A stretch of DNA of 64,000 bases, taken from Symbiodinium microadriaticum (taxonomy: Eukaryota > Sar > Dinophyceae > Suessiales > Symbiodiniaceae). Position 1 is the stretch's first letter, and every line of letters begins with the position of its first letter. Shown here one piece after another: positions 1 to 11,399 of this stretch. The notes under the pieces are model-generated. The model did no database searches, was not told the DNA's origin, and was given only the letters and a program-made list of their open reading frames with translations. The position numbers and the translations under genes were made by a program. The DNA lies in the NCBI GenBank assembly GCA_001939145.1, contig LSRX01000007.1, positions 1,863,914 to 1,927,913 on the forward strand, given 5' to 3'.

Positions 1-2154
1 AAAGAAAGGTGCATCAGAAGAAGCATGAAGCATGAGAGCGAATGGCATACCACGATTAGCAGCGGCCAAAGGCAGGTATCGAACCCGAGGTACTCTGCCA
101 CATCAGCACCTCCTACAAACAGCAGCTATTTAATGATGCACGATGACTGTTTACTCAGCAGCTCGTTCTGATGCAAACGCCGCGAGCTCGTCTCCAAAAC
201 ATTCGGATCCAGGCCTGAAACTTGCAGTTCCGCACCATCACGAAGGGCGGAAAGGAGAAAGCGTGCTGGTCAGGGCAAAGGCGCATGGAGGGTCTTTCCA
301 AGTTTTGGATCGGGATCTTCGATGGGAATACTCCGGAGGGCAGCTCTTGACTACAGCAGTGACCCGGGCTCAAAGAAGCCCTGACAGATGCGGAGAAATA
401 TGCGGAAATCCAACTTGCCACCTCCACTCCACGGTGTCGGAATTCGAAGCCGTTCACCTTGCAAGCGCAGCAGTTCTGAGTGAGCCCTGCTGCAGGAAAA
501 GCTGAATCGCCAACCATAGCTTGAGCTGCCGTGATGCCCCCCAAATTCCAGCTATCGGAAGCGACTAGTCGAGTGTAGGATTTAGGATTGAAGGCCCACT
601 ACCACTGCGAATCTTGAACCCTTCAACACGAAGCAGCCGATGACCTCAAAACCCTAAGTCCTAAGTACCCTCCAACCCGTGACCGAGTGGGCGACGTAGA
701 GGGAGACAGTTGTTTCGACCACCTGACTCGGTTTAGGGTTTGGGGGAGAGCGACCTGCTCCGTTCCGGCCGGGGTGATGTGCCAGCAGGCAACACGGTGC
801 CAGTATATAAGATGAGAAGAAGTCCACAACAGAAAGTCGCTACATGCCTCTACCAGCTCCAGAACCCGAGAAAAGTGAAACCGAAGACAGAGAGCAGATG
901 ACTCTACCCCGACCTGCACTCAAATCATTCAGTTATCGGGCTGGCACCCTTGGCTCTTGCAAGAGCTCAAACGAACACTATGCCACCTCCAAATCTGTCT
1001 TGGAGAGAACCTGGATTAGGTTGTGCATGGCGGCATGGCAGACAGATCTCTCAATCTCACATACTGGAAATCCTCTCTCCACATCTCTCGCACTCTCTTA
1101 TGGGCTCCTGGGTGTTGGCCCCGGCCCTGCGGCACTGCCCGCTGCCTCATCCTCTGAGGACAGCAGGTGCAGGCTTTCTTCGCCTGAACAGCAACTCTCC
1201 ATCTCTGCCATCTCTAAGAACTTCCAGCTCTGTTTTCCAAACCCCCAAAAAATGGTCCAGTGCTCTGCATGCCAAGGGACGGATGGGAACCCCGCGCAGA
1301 GGCTGGTTTACTGTCGCATCGTACCTTCTCCACATGGCATGGGTATACAAGGTTTATAGACTTCGTGCTACAGGGTTGGGGCTTTGAGCCTGCGGGGTCT
1401 CTCTGCACCGAGAACAGATGACAATGACAGGATGCGCTTTGCCATACTTCCACGGCACACATAGCAGCCGCCGTATGCTGTGAGATGCTTGCTACTTCTG
1501 ACCCGAGCAGTGCGGCAGGAAGTGAACAGCACTCTGAACTCGACCCTACAGTCCCCACCGGCGAGGTGATTTACCAAAGCCTCAGGAAGGCCCGCAACTG
1601 AGAGCCGAAAGAGCAGTAAGGAACCATCCCTGGGCGGCTCACGAGAGTACCTAGGCTGGAGAGCAACTCAACTCGCTTTCCTAGGGTTCAGGCGGATTCC
1701 CAGGTTCTACGAAACCAAGGGCCTGGAGGCCATCGAGCCTTTTCCTCTCCTCTATGACCCTATGTTTCTTCACGCAAGAGTTCGCAACAGTGTCGTCAAA
1801 GTCTGTGTCGGCAGGTGTTACTGTGTTTCTTATGGGACAGTTTCGGTATTCAAGGTTCAGGTGTGCGGGATGTCGGTTTTCCTATTGCCGGGTTCCTAGA
1901 ACTATGCCTTTAGGCTCGGCACACTGTCCCAGCCAGAACACAGGCAGGTTGAGGGTTCTCGGTGGGCACCTTAGGCTTTTAGAGCCTAAAGCCAATCTGA
2001 TGAAGCTTGGAATTTAGGGTTAAGGGTGTAGGGTTTAAGGCTGCATGGCCAAGTACTTAATGTGTGGCATTGCTGAGAGGCAAAGAATGTATAGCACATG
2101 TGAACGCAAACGCTAATGTTTTTTTATGGAACCTACAGCAACCCATGGAAGCCA
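1..2154. other. No convincing gene; non-coding stretch
   Basis: Several open frames of 60-170 codons overlap on both strands. None shows a recognisable domain, a consistent codon bias or a clear AG-G splice acceptor. Positions 2010-2036 hold a degenerate TTTAGGG-type island. The stretch lies beyond the 3' end of the minus-strand RCC1-repeat gene and may include its 3' untranslated region. Confidence 0.5.
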
Positions 2155-3657
2155 TCAGATCACAAGCTGCTTCTCACTTCTAGTCGGGAACGTCTGCTCC
2201 CAGTCGGTGGGACCGACAGATCCATCGCCCAAGACTGCAGAAAATGCACGATCAGAAGCTTGGATCTGCTGCGCATCTCGCAGTTGATCTTGTACCGCAC
2301 TGCTGTCGCCACCCCATACGGCATCACCCCAGGCAACGACAGATCCATCGCCCAGGATTGCAGCAAATGCCTGATGAGAGGCTTGGATCTGCTGCACGTC
2401 TCGCAACTGATCGTGCACCGCACTGCTGTCTCCACCAGCGTCGGCATCACCCCAGGTGACGACAGATCCATCACTCCGGATTGCAGCAAATACGATATGA
2501 GAAGCTTGGGTCTGCTGAACATCTCGCAGCTGCTCCTGTACCGCACTGCTGTCGCCACCATAGTCGGCATCACCCCAGGTGACGACAGATCCATCACTCC
2601 GGATTGCAGCAAATGCGCTATGAGAAGCTTGAATCTGCTGGACATCTCGCAGCTGCTCCTGTACCGCACTGCTGTCGCCACCAGCGTCGGCAGCACCCCA
2701 GGTGACGACACATCCGTCACTCCGGATTGCAGCAAATGCGACCAGCCAAGCTTGAATCTGCTGCACATCTCGCAGCTGCTCCTGTACCGCACTGCTGTCG
2801 CCACCAAAGCCGGCATCACCCCAGGTGACCACAGATCCATCGCCCAGGATTGCAGCAAATGCCCCATTGGACGCTTGGATCTGCTGCACGTCTCGCAGTT
2901 GATCTTGTACCGCACTGCTGTCGCCACCAGCGTCGGCAGCACCCCAGGTGACGACAAATCCATCACCCAGGATTGCAGCAAATGCCCCATTGGACGCTTG
3001 GATCTGCTGCACATCTCGCAGCTGATCCTGTACCGCACTGCTGTCGCCACCACAGCCGGCATGACCCCAGGTGACCACAGATCCATCGCCCAGGATTGCA
3101 GCAAATGCCCCATTGGACGCTTGGATCTGCTGCACATCTCGCAGCTGCTCCTGCACCGCACTGCTGTCTCCACCCCATACGGCATCACCCCAGGTGACGA
3201 CAGATCCATTACCCAGGATTGCAGCAAATGCCTTCAGGGAAGCTTGGATCTGCTGCACATCTCGCAACCGATCGTGCACCGCACTGCTGTTGCCACCATG
3301 GTCCGCCCTGCCCCAGGTGACCACGGATCCATCACCCAAAAGAGCGGCGAACGCAGAGTATAGCTGGCCTTGCCTGGTGGCTTTAAGCTGGACTTGGTTC
3401 ACATGTAGAGTGAGCATGTCTCCACTCGTCAACCTCGCTTCTGTGATAGTTTGTGCTCGGCCCAGCACTTCTCCAGAAGAATTCAGCAGCCGCCCTCTAC
3501 CCGCGCCCAGGGCACTCTGGGCACGTTGCTTTAATGACTCAACGGATACATCTGCCTCCACTTCCAGAGAGGCACTCTTGCCACTCAGCAGATGCACATC
3601 CACGGAAATCGACATGATGACTCGTAGAATGGTCGCTTGACGCCATTTCTGGACCAT
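2155..3657 (-). CDS. Ubiquitin-like + RCC1-repeat protein (UVR8/HERC-like propeller), intronless
   Basis: This is a 500-residue uninterrupted frame. The N-terminal ~80 residues resemble the ubiquitin-like start of Symbiodinium RCC1 proteins (VHLLSGKSASLEV, then LKQRAQSALG and GRLLNSSGEVL). Nine complete 41-residue repeats follow, each with AFAAILGDGSVVTWG then GGDSSAVQ..LRDVQQIQAS, and a broken tenth. RCC1 repeats fold as beta-propeller blades and usually bind chromatin, Ran or other proteins; the substrate here is unknown. The start may be codon 1 or the internal Met at codon 15 (MSISVDVHLL), which fits related proteins better. The repeat unit is 123 bp, so the opposite strand and a second minus frame also stay open; those are shadows. 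The last repeat leaves the consensus after GDGSV and ends QLVI-stop, which suggests 3' truncation or an unseen downstream exon. Lack of introns, unlike neighbouring genes, fits a retroposed copy. Confidence 0.9.
   Translation of the reverse strand: MVQKWRQATILRVIMSISVDVHLLSGKSASLEVEADVSVESLKQRAQSALGAGRGRLLNSSGEVLGRAQTITEARLTSGDMLTLHVNQVQLKATRQGQLYSAFAALLGDGSVVTWGRADHGGNSSAVHDRLRDVQQIQASLKAFAAILGNGSVVTWGDAVWGGDSSAVQEQLRDVQQIQASNGAFAAILGDGSVVTWGHAGCGGDSSAVQDQLRDVQQIQASNGAFAAILGDGFVVTWGAADAGGDSSAVQDQLRDVQQIQASNGAFAAILGDGSVVTWGDAGFGGDSSAVQEQLRDVQQIQAWLVAFAAIRSDGCVVTWGAADAGGDSSAVQEQLRDVQQIQASHSAFAAIRSDGSVVTWGDADYGGDSSAVQEQLRDVQQTQASHIVFAAIRSDGSVVTWGDADAGGDSSAVHDQLRDVQQIQASHQAFAAILGDGSVVAWGDAVWGGDSSAVQDQLRDAQQIQASDRAFSAVLGDGSVGPTDWEQTFPTRSEKQLVI
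2210..3335 (-). repeat. 123-bp tandem coding repeat (RCC1 blades)
   Basis: Nine full 123-bp units encode the 41-residue RCC1 blades. Units differ mainly at the residues between WG and GGDSSAV and at the two residues that close each blade, while the framework is nearly constant. Unit length divisible by three keeps the array in frame. Confidence 0.88.
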
Positions 3658-4044
3658 GTCATTTAGGAGTCCTAATTTCTAGAATAGGATTTTGGGGTAT
3701 CCTTGTGTATATTTGCACTCAGAAATGTTGTCTAGTTTTCCTGCCACTAGATTATTTGAACGTCTCCACAGTCTCGAGCCCTGGGTGATGGTCTTCAACT
3801 CTGCAAAATTCAATGCAGGCGAGCGTTTGCATGTGTGGAAGCCATCCCGTACAATGAATCGTCTGTGCCGTGCAAGCTGAGCACCCAGCGCCCACCACAT
3901 GACTGCGGGGAGACGCATTCGCATCCTGGACGGGAGCCGGCATCCTTCAACTTACCGGGGCTTACCAGCAACCGGATGCAGATGAAGCACTGTGAGCCAC
4001 CTAAGCTTTGCAACAGTCCAACCGGAAGCTGTGGAACATTAAAC

Positions 4045-4154
4045 TGCGACCCGGGCCGCCGAGGGTGCTACAGTTTGAAGGAACCCCGGCACCTCGTACT
4101 CGGCAAGGGCGTCGTCCCTGAACACCTGCCGACACTTCTCTAGAAGAAGCCGCA
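4045..4154 (-). CDS. Probable coding exon, unidentified protein
   Basis: A 37-codon frame reads MRLLLEKCRQVFRDD then ALAEYEVPGFLQTVAPSA and ends in TAA. Third positions are strongly G/C-rich, like the confirmed exons of this window. Just upstream on the same strand a different frame reads ADVTRLSQQVADS and would continue naturally into MRLLLEKC if one base were shifted. The start could be the Met shown or a splice acceptor just before it. No family is recognised. Other exons of the gene were not found. Confidence 0.45.
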
Positions 4155-6219
4155 TGCGAGTCGGCTACCTGCTGCGAGAGTCTGGTGACATCAGCGACCG
4201 TTCCCGTCGAATTTCTTTGCCTTTACCTTCTTACATTCAGGAGTCCCACGCCTTGCTCGAGTCGAAAGTGTCATCTTTCCGTGATCCGCAGATGCACCTG
4301 CGCAGGCAAAGTGTGTACTCTTCTCTTCCCTTGGCTTTCAGACTGAAGAACCTCTTTGTGCGGGGGAGCAGGCCATCTGCGTGAAAACCCGACTACCAAG
4401 AAACATGAACGTCCACCCTGAGATGCAAGATGCTGCAGATTAGTTGATCAGCTAGAGCTTGCCGCCTAGAGCCCGAAAGGTGAGCAAGTCCGGCCGTCCA
4501 GGGCTTCCCTGAAACATGATGGTCGAAGGACCCACTTGCCCAAATCTAGGTGGCTCCCTGCTCCGTCATCCCTCTGAATCGATTCTTCCTAGCCAGCTCC
4601 CCAGAGACTTAGCCTTTCGTGCTGCATGGCGAACTCAGCAATGGATCGGCAGTCGAATAGCAGTGCGCAGTCCCTCATAGAATTAGAACCCTTATAGAAC
4701 CAGGTTGCCATCCTATATAGAATCCTTTCCAAAACAGGCTACCTCCGACAGTGTTCTCTTTTTGCGGGTCGATGCTAAGTCTTGGAATCCCCTCGGGCGT
4801 CTTTTCGCACGGACGACCTGCACGCGATCCTGCGCCATGAACTTGCACTGATTGTATGTTTCTAGCGTTGTTATATGTAGTATTATGTAGTATAGTATAC
4901 TATACTCATTCCAAAGTTGCAGAAAGCCTCAAAGCCATTCTGCAGTGACAGGTTTCAGGGGGCTGGGTGCGCCTTGACTGCTCCCGACAAGCCCTTCACG
5001 CTCAGCTCTAGGCACCACATCCCAAAGCTTTAGCCCACAACTGTAAAGCCTAGCCGCTTTTTGCATCAGGACTTGTACCATAGCAAACAGCTAGTAGAAC
5101 TGTGCAATCATCAGCCCTATCCCGGCTTGTTGACTCAAAGTAGGCGTCAGATCCTCCCTAACACTGAATACGACACCTAACAGACCTAAACCCTAAACCT
5201 CAGACTGAAGCCCTACGGCGGCTTCTCAAGGCTCTCTGCCTCTCTATGCAGGCTGGGTTTCGGGCTTACGGAATACAGGGTCCATAATAGCCTATTTATG
5301 GGTCTTTTTTCGGCAGCAAGAGTACAGGTCTAGGGGTCTTGAGACTCACGAGATAGTCAGAGCCAGGAGCAGATGCTTTCAGGGGCAACGCTCCTTTCAA
5401 GGCTGACGCTGGGCCTACATTGTCCCTGAAGGGATATGTACCCTGCACGTCACGCGTACGGAGATAACAAGACTTCGGGACTTCTAAGCCCAGTTATGAC
5501 GTCGATAACCTGCATCTATTTCCCTGGCCTTTCAACATAAAGCCCACTCGTGCATGGCATTCTCATCAAGTTTCTGCAGGCGGCTGCATCATGATGACCA
5601 ACCCGCTTCGAATTCAGCACATGCGCTCAGTTGGCTACGGTCGAGCCAGCAATTGCTGCAGCACGGATTTCTCTCACACGACTCTGCTTCCTTGCGGTGC
5701 AACATGTGTGGCATGGCGACTGCCAAATGTCATCGGTCTTCTGATGTGCTTCTACAGCTTCGAGGGCTCTTTTCCATCCCAGGCTTATCTGCTGAAGACT
5801 TTCGCGATTGTCGGCACTAGTGATGGGTGGCAGTTGGAAGAGTACAGGCCTTTACGACAGCTGACTGGTCGAAATGGGCAGGATCTAGGCGGTGTCTGCT
5901 GGGCAGTCACGACTGGTGTACAAACTTGCAGCTGCCAAGGAGCACTCTCACAAACAGACAAGCCACTCCCCAAGGAAACATGCATGATTGCTGGGCAACT
6001 GAAATCCAGGCTTGTTTGCCCCCTTGCTCGAGGTAGGACTCATATCTAGCTCAAGCAGGCGTAGCAGGTAAAGGGGTGTAAGGCACTTCACATGATGATT
6101 CCGTGCTTTATGCAACATAATCGGACGATTCAAGTTTAAGCGGAACGCCTGGGGTGCCAGCTAGGCTTGTCAATGGAGGAAAATTGCCTGACAAGCGCGT
6201 CTCTTCTCGAAGCCCTCAC
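4155..6219. other. Stretch with no supported gene
   Basis: Mostly unremarkable mixed sequence with a short telomere-like island at 5190-5206 (CCTAAACCCTAAACC). The open frames at 5591-6049 and 5785-5985 show no domain and no consistent splice context. It probably holds introns or intergenic DNA of minus-strand genes. Confidence 0.4.
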
Positions 6220-6332
6220 CTGGCAGTCGGATCCAGCGGGCCAAGAGCTGTGGATCCGGCCGCCGCTAAGCGAGATCTCAATTACAATCAGGGTTAAGAC
6301 TAGCACAAAGACCCCCCTTCGTCGCAGGGAGC
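6220..6332 (-). CDS. Internal exon encoding a membrane-anchor segment
   Basis: The exon is 113 nt, with acceptor GGCAG before GC at 6332 and donor CAG before GTGAGG at 6220. It encodes a basic run (LRRRG) followed by a hydrophobic stretch VFVLVLTLIVIEISL and then a polar tail with a Cys (WPAGSDCQ). The arrangement suits a signal anchor or a single transmembrane helix with a basic cytosolic flank. Upstream on the same strand, frames at 6300-6696 (for example STLPRFLTNCHTADAGE) may supply the preceding exons, but I could not fix their borders. The family is unknown. Confidence 0.6.
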
Positions 6333-7099
6333 CTGCCTTACGCTCCGTCTGACCTCCGCAGGCAGTGCAGAATCTGAAGCAGGGCAGGATGAGAATTTGC
6401 AGACTTCTAATAGTCTAATCATCGGGAAGTGGCGCGCGCAGAACCATGGCACCCATGTTGTTTTGTGGGAAATTCTTTCCCAACTGTATAGGACCGCAAC
6501 CACTATCCAAGAAAGAACAAGACACGGGCGCGACGTAATCCACCCCTAAACTCCATGTCAGGTTGAAGTTCTGCGTGTTCAGACTCTCTCCTGCATCGGC
6601 CGTGTGACAGTTTGTCAAGAAGCGCGGCAGGGTGGAACCCTCCAGGTGCCCTTTCTTCGCTAGAGGACTGCGCTGAAACTCATGCTCTGCCAACACTACA
6701 GTAGGGCCTATACGGCTAGGGTGATGGAGACTGTATGCAGCAATCCGGTGCAGGACAAGACGGAGGGCTTGCAGCTGCCAGCTTTACCCGAGGGCTCGAG
6801 TGCAAACGTCAACTGAGCAACTACTGCCACAAGTGGCAAACTTGACAGGCAATAGCTCTGAACTATGCTGCCGCGAGGACATCCAAGTCTTGGAAACCAC
6901 TGCCGATTTGCATGCAGAAGGCGAATGTGCAAAACAAAACTAACCGGTGATCATACATTGCCCCTACGAGTCTTCGTGGCCTTACCCACATGGATCCGGT
7001 GAATGAATGCCAGCGCTCCCCGTGTACAGCATGCCAACATAATTGCTGAACTCTGGCCGCTCTGCGTTGTCCAATCCAGCCAGCACACACTGACAAAGC

Positions 7100-9150
7100 T
7101 TGATCGCCAAACAGGAACTCAACTTCGCACAGCAAGCCCTGCTGATGACACGGAGCTGTTGAAATGGCTTCACAATACTCTCAAGCGCGCTTACCTTCTG
7201 GGCTCAGCTCTTTGTAGGCACCCCTGCCCCTTCCTAACAAGGTCACGAACTATCGGACAGCCTAGAGCATGACCTCCCGATCCCATCGCCGAAGTCAGTT
7301 AACCTGTGAAACCTTCACTTGCTTTGCAACGTCGTTGTAAGGCCTCGAGGCTCAGAGACGACGGCTCCTGAACTTGAGACCACTGAGCGCGCTGCAAGCT
7401 TTGCTGAATACAACCCGTCCAAGAGGCTTGTAAGGCACCCCTTGCATTTAGGTTCCCATAGGTGTGCGATCAAGCCATGGCTCGTTTAAAACACAACTCT
7501 CAGTGAGTTCCGCGAAGGAGCAATGGTGTGGTAAATGCAGCCCGCCATGGACCCGGTTCACGCTACAACCTGAAGAAATGAGCCGAACGAATGCACACAA
7601 CCTTGCAACGAGCTGATTGGCTTCGCAGCGACAACAAATCATCAATGGACGAACACGAAGACACGAAGCAAAACAGACAGGGCTACCGACATAGACGCTC
7701 ATGCACTGCCGCAAGCAGAAGCAGAGCCAGTCCCGGTCACACAGGGGCTTGACAGCATACAAACCCTCAAAGTGCAAAATCTGCGTGGCTGTCGTGTGGC
7801 CTTGAGCGAACATGCGTCAACATACATAAAGTGGCGAAGAGACGAGCGATCACCCTATGGTCCAAATTGAATATCGGAGTGCTTTGCCGGGCCTCGCGGG
7901 CTGCACACTCTTTCTTCCTAGTAAACTTAGTAAACAGGGTCTCGTGGCGGAAGAGACCCTTCCTCTCAAGAGAGAGAGAGCGGGCAGGGGCACTGTGCAC
8001 GTGCCACCGATGCCATCACAGCAGAGCCCAGTAACCTTCCTTCTCCAGCTGCAGCGCCAACCTCAGCAACAAACTCCTTTGAGGTGCGTCCTGTCCTGGA
8101 TATGCCTTGGGTGCACAGTGCCAGAGTACGGAGAAGAGAACCCCGTTGCTCTGCTAGCTGTCACAGTCCCACAGTAACCAGGCTCGGTGGCCGCGCCGCG
8201 GGCTGCGAGCAGTGGGAGCCACTGAAGCTTTCTCAGCATGGGCTTCCGAGAGAGCAGCCGCCCAACCCCTGCCTCTGTTTTGTGACAGTCCTAGTTTCCT
8301 AGCACCCAGTCTTTTCAGTGCTATTGCCAAAATGACATGAACTCTTTGAGGCAATGCGAACGAGCTGCCTTAGTCAGGAACTGACAGACGTGAGTGACAA
8401 GTTTTATTGATTTTTGTGCACAGGAAAGACGGACGGAAGCAATGGCCGAGCAGAGGCACAGAGAAACCATTGAAGAAATGCATGCGCGAGCTTTTGGAAA
8501 GACTCTGAAAGGCTGGACGAACGAATGACACAATCAAGGCAGCAAGAAACCTGCACGGGGAGATATCAGGGAGAGCGGATGTGAGTATAACAAATCTTAC
8601 GGCCTGTTTTGCAATCGCCCATGCTTGTAATGTCCCACTGCCGCGCCCTGAACTGAATTCCGGTGTGAGACGCTGCAGCCTACATGCCGACATGTATAGC
8701 GAGATCGCAGGTCCGTGCTGCGTCGCGCTCCCTCTGCAAAGATTTGGTCTTGCAGAGTTGCCATTGCTGCAGCTTCTTGAATAAGAGCATCATAAACTGG
8801 CAGGCGGCGGTGTCAAGCGAAGGGACACGGACAATCAAAGGAGGAGATGGCTCGACCCACGCTTTCTGGCATGTTTTGGGAATCAAGGACCCCGAAAGTA
8901 TCCATGTGCATCCGTGGCTACGGAATTAACCCCCGCTTCATTCTCTGTCTATCTTCCCGGGTTACCCTCGATCGGCCGGCTGTGCTTTTTAGTGCTTCTT
9001 ATAGACTATGCCGTGGCTGTACCATTTAGATTCCATTAGACTACGCTAGATTGCAGTTGGGATCTCGCATCCGGGGCGTTAAACATCTCCGAGATTGTGG
9101 TTTAAACTTCCGCATACTTGACATAAACATTCTCTCTTCCTCCCTCCCGT
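7100..9150. other. Stretch with no supported gene
   Basis: Open frames occur on both strands, for example 7003-7272 plus (PADDTELLKWLHNTLKRAY) and 6982-7173 minus (VLAGLDNAERPEFSNYVG). They overlap and compete, and neither has matching splice sites on both sides. I leave them as undecided coding-like sequence. Confidence 0.35.
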
Positions 9151-9224
9151 ACCCTAGTGTATATTATGCTTGGAGCTTGCATGCCATCTTTGCACGCATA
9201 TGTTCATTATGTGTGCATGATTGT

Positions 9225-9302
9225 GTCTGTGTGTGTGTGTGTGTCTCTCGCTCGCTCGCCTTCTCTCTCGCCCTCTTGCTTGCTTGCTTGCTTGCTTGCT
9301 GG
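9225..9302. repeat. Compound microsatellite (GT)n, (CTCG)n, (CTTG)n
   Basis: Direct reading shows a GT run, then short CTCGCTCG and CTCT runs, then about six CTTG units ending in GGGGG. It makes spurious open frames on both strands. Confidence 0.9.
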
Positions 9303-10689
9303 GGGCTTACACTCGCCCTCCCTCTCAAGACTTTTGCTTTTGCCTTTGGCGGATCAGGCTGCATGCGCTGAGGTCGTGTCACCCTCTCCTTCGTGGGAGC
9401 TCCCTTCCATCATACTCTGCCTCCGCTTCCCTTTATAAACAGCGCAAGCCGGGCGACTTATTCGGCCTGGTTCAGGTAAGACCAGGAACGGCACGACGGC
9501 ACGATGCTCCGAAAACTCCCGACTTGAACATGTTGCGGCGACTGCACAACAGCTCTCGTCGATGCTTTCAATCCAGCAGAAGCTGGACAGACCTGGCTGG
9601 ACACAGGCGTGCTGCGACTCTGACTCTCTGCTTTGGATCTTTGGACTTCGGAGGTCAACTTTGGAGCTCCTTCGACCAGGGGGCTCAAAACAAGACTAGA
9701 CGCAGGATCTTAGCCGAAGCCCCAGTTCGCATTTCGAGGCTTCTTGCAGCCTTTTGTTCGATGCTTCGAAAAGCCCATTTATCAAAGTCTTAATCGTGCA
9801 TGTAGGCTGTAGAGCCGTTCCATCCACCGTGCCGTGATCGTTCTGAGGCTAGTGAGGCTAGTCGTAATCTCTCGCCCCTCAACAACCCGAACCTCTGGCG
9901 TGATGACAGTTCTTCCTACAGCACCCGGCACTTCAATCCGAACACGCCTTGGACATCGTGGCTCCTCAATTCCGCCATCGCAAGCGGGCGAGCTGCCATC
10001 CTCAAGGAACCAGGAAGCGAAGAGACAAACATCATGCAGGGGCTTATTTCAGATTCATAGCTATGCATAGTGCGTGTAGTCATTGTCAAGGTGTTGCAGA
10101 CAAGCAGCGACAAACAGTATGAATATCTCAACGACGTGAAAATGAGACCGCATCGGTGCATCCGAGACAGGCTGCATCCGGGTACGCTCTGTTGAATTCA
10201 AACCCAAGCACCGGACATATTTTGACGTGGTAGGGGGACCATGGAAACACAAGAAGCGCTCCTCGAACGTCATCGTGACCGTGCCCACGGGAGACCCCCA
10301 GGGAGAGTTCCTTCAGCAAAACCAGCATGACACTCACGCTCCAAAAGTCCCCTGGACACACTTCGTTGGCAAACCGCGCACCATGCAAGTAGAAAGCACG
10401 TCTCGGGCTTCTTTCGGGTGAGCTCTGGTTTCAGCCTCTACGCACCCTGAGCTTCACCTCGAAACTCTTGAACTCATAACATCGGCACAGCGAAAAGCCC
10501 CACAACTTCTCAATGCACGCCCAGGTGTCCATGGCGAGATGTCGGGGCTCCACCTCCAGTCCATCATCTCACAGGCACCTGGCAGGCCGAACTGAGTCGA
10601 GTTATCAATTTTGCTCGTGAAACGACACGAAATCGTGTTCAGGTGCTGCCCGCATCGCAATAATCGTTCCGGCTCAGTCGTAAGCGACA

Positions 10690-11062
10690 CACTTGGGACC
10701 AAAAATCTTGCAAAACTTTGAAGCTGAAGCTAGTCAAAAGCGACCCAAAATCTCGCAAGGCCTTGGAGCTAGTTTTGAAGCTTTGTGACAAAAAAGCTCT
10801 TGCATGGCCTTGGGATGCCTTGGAGCTAGTTGAGAGGCTTTGTGACCACCACCTTGCAAGGCTAGTTTAGAAAGCTTGTGACCCAACAACCTTGCAGGGC
10901 CTTGGAGCTAATTTACAAATTTCGTGACCAAAAACTCTTGCACCGTCGTGGGGCTAGTTCAAAACTTGTGACCAAAATCTTGCAAGGCCCTGGAGCTAGT
11001 CAGTTTTGAAGACATGTAGCTAAACATCTTGCAAGGCCTTGGAGCTAGTTTAGAAGCTGTGT
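10690..11062. repeat. Degenerate ~45-bp tandem array, about eight units
   Basis: Successive units share the pattern CTTGCAAGGCCTTGG, then AGCTAGTTTTGAAGC, then TTTGTGACCAAAA. Individual units vary from about 37 to 58 bp by internal insertions and deletions. There is no open frame through it, so it is a minisatellite rather than coding repeat. Confidence 0.85.
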
Positions 11063-11172
11063 TTTCAACAATCCACTTTAGCCTGGGAGGGGGTGGCAGG
11101 GAGAACACCAAAACCAAACAGTACGTGGAGAGGCAACCGAGCAACCAAATAGGAACCAGGAGGGAAACACAC

Positions 11173-11312
11173 GTGTTTGTGTGTGTGTGTGTGTGCAAGT
11201 GCATACACAAACATAAATCATAACTAATGAGTAAGTATAAGTAATGAATAAATATAACATATACGCATAATATATATATATATATATATATATATCTATA
11301 GTATTATATACG

Positions 11313-11346
<34 letters not shown>
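11173..11346. repeat. (GT)n followed by long (TA)n microsatellites
   Basis: A GT run at 11175-11193 is followed by two TA runs at about 11268-11297 and 11313-11342, separated by CTATAGTATTATATACG. The TA runs are self-complementary and could extrude as cruciforms. Confidence 0.9.
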
Positions 11347-11347
<1 letters not shown>

Positions 11348-11399
11348 TTCATATATTCATGGAGAAAGAGAGACAGCGAATACTGCACAAAGCTTAATC

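Noticed and set aside
60..110. tRNA-like B box (GGTTCGATACC on the minus strand)
   Set aside because: The flanking sequence does not form an acceptor or D stem, and no A box is found at the right distance.
2116..3363. A 415-codon open frame on the plus strand opposite the RCC1-repeat gene, and a second minus frame of 355 codons
   Set aside because: Both are shadows of the 123-bp coding repeat. Their peptides (e.g. ITPDCSKC..LLLYRTAVAT) have no family and the minus frame with RCC1 motifs explains the sequence fully.
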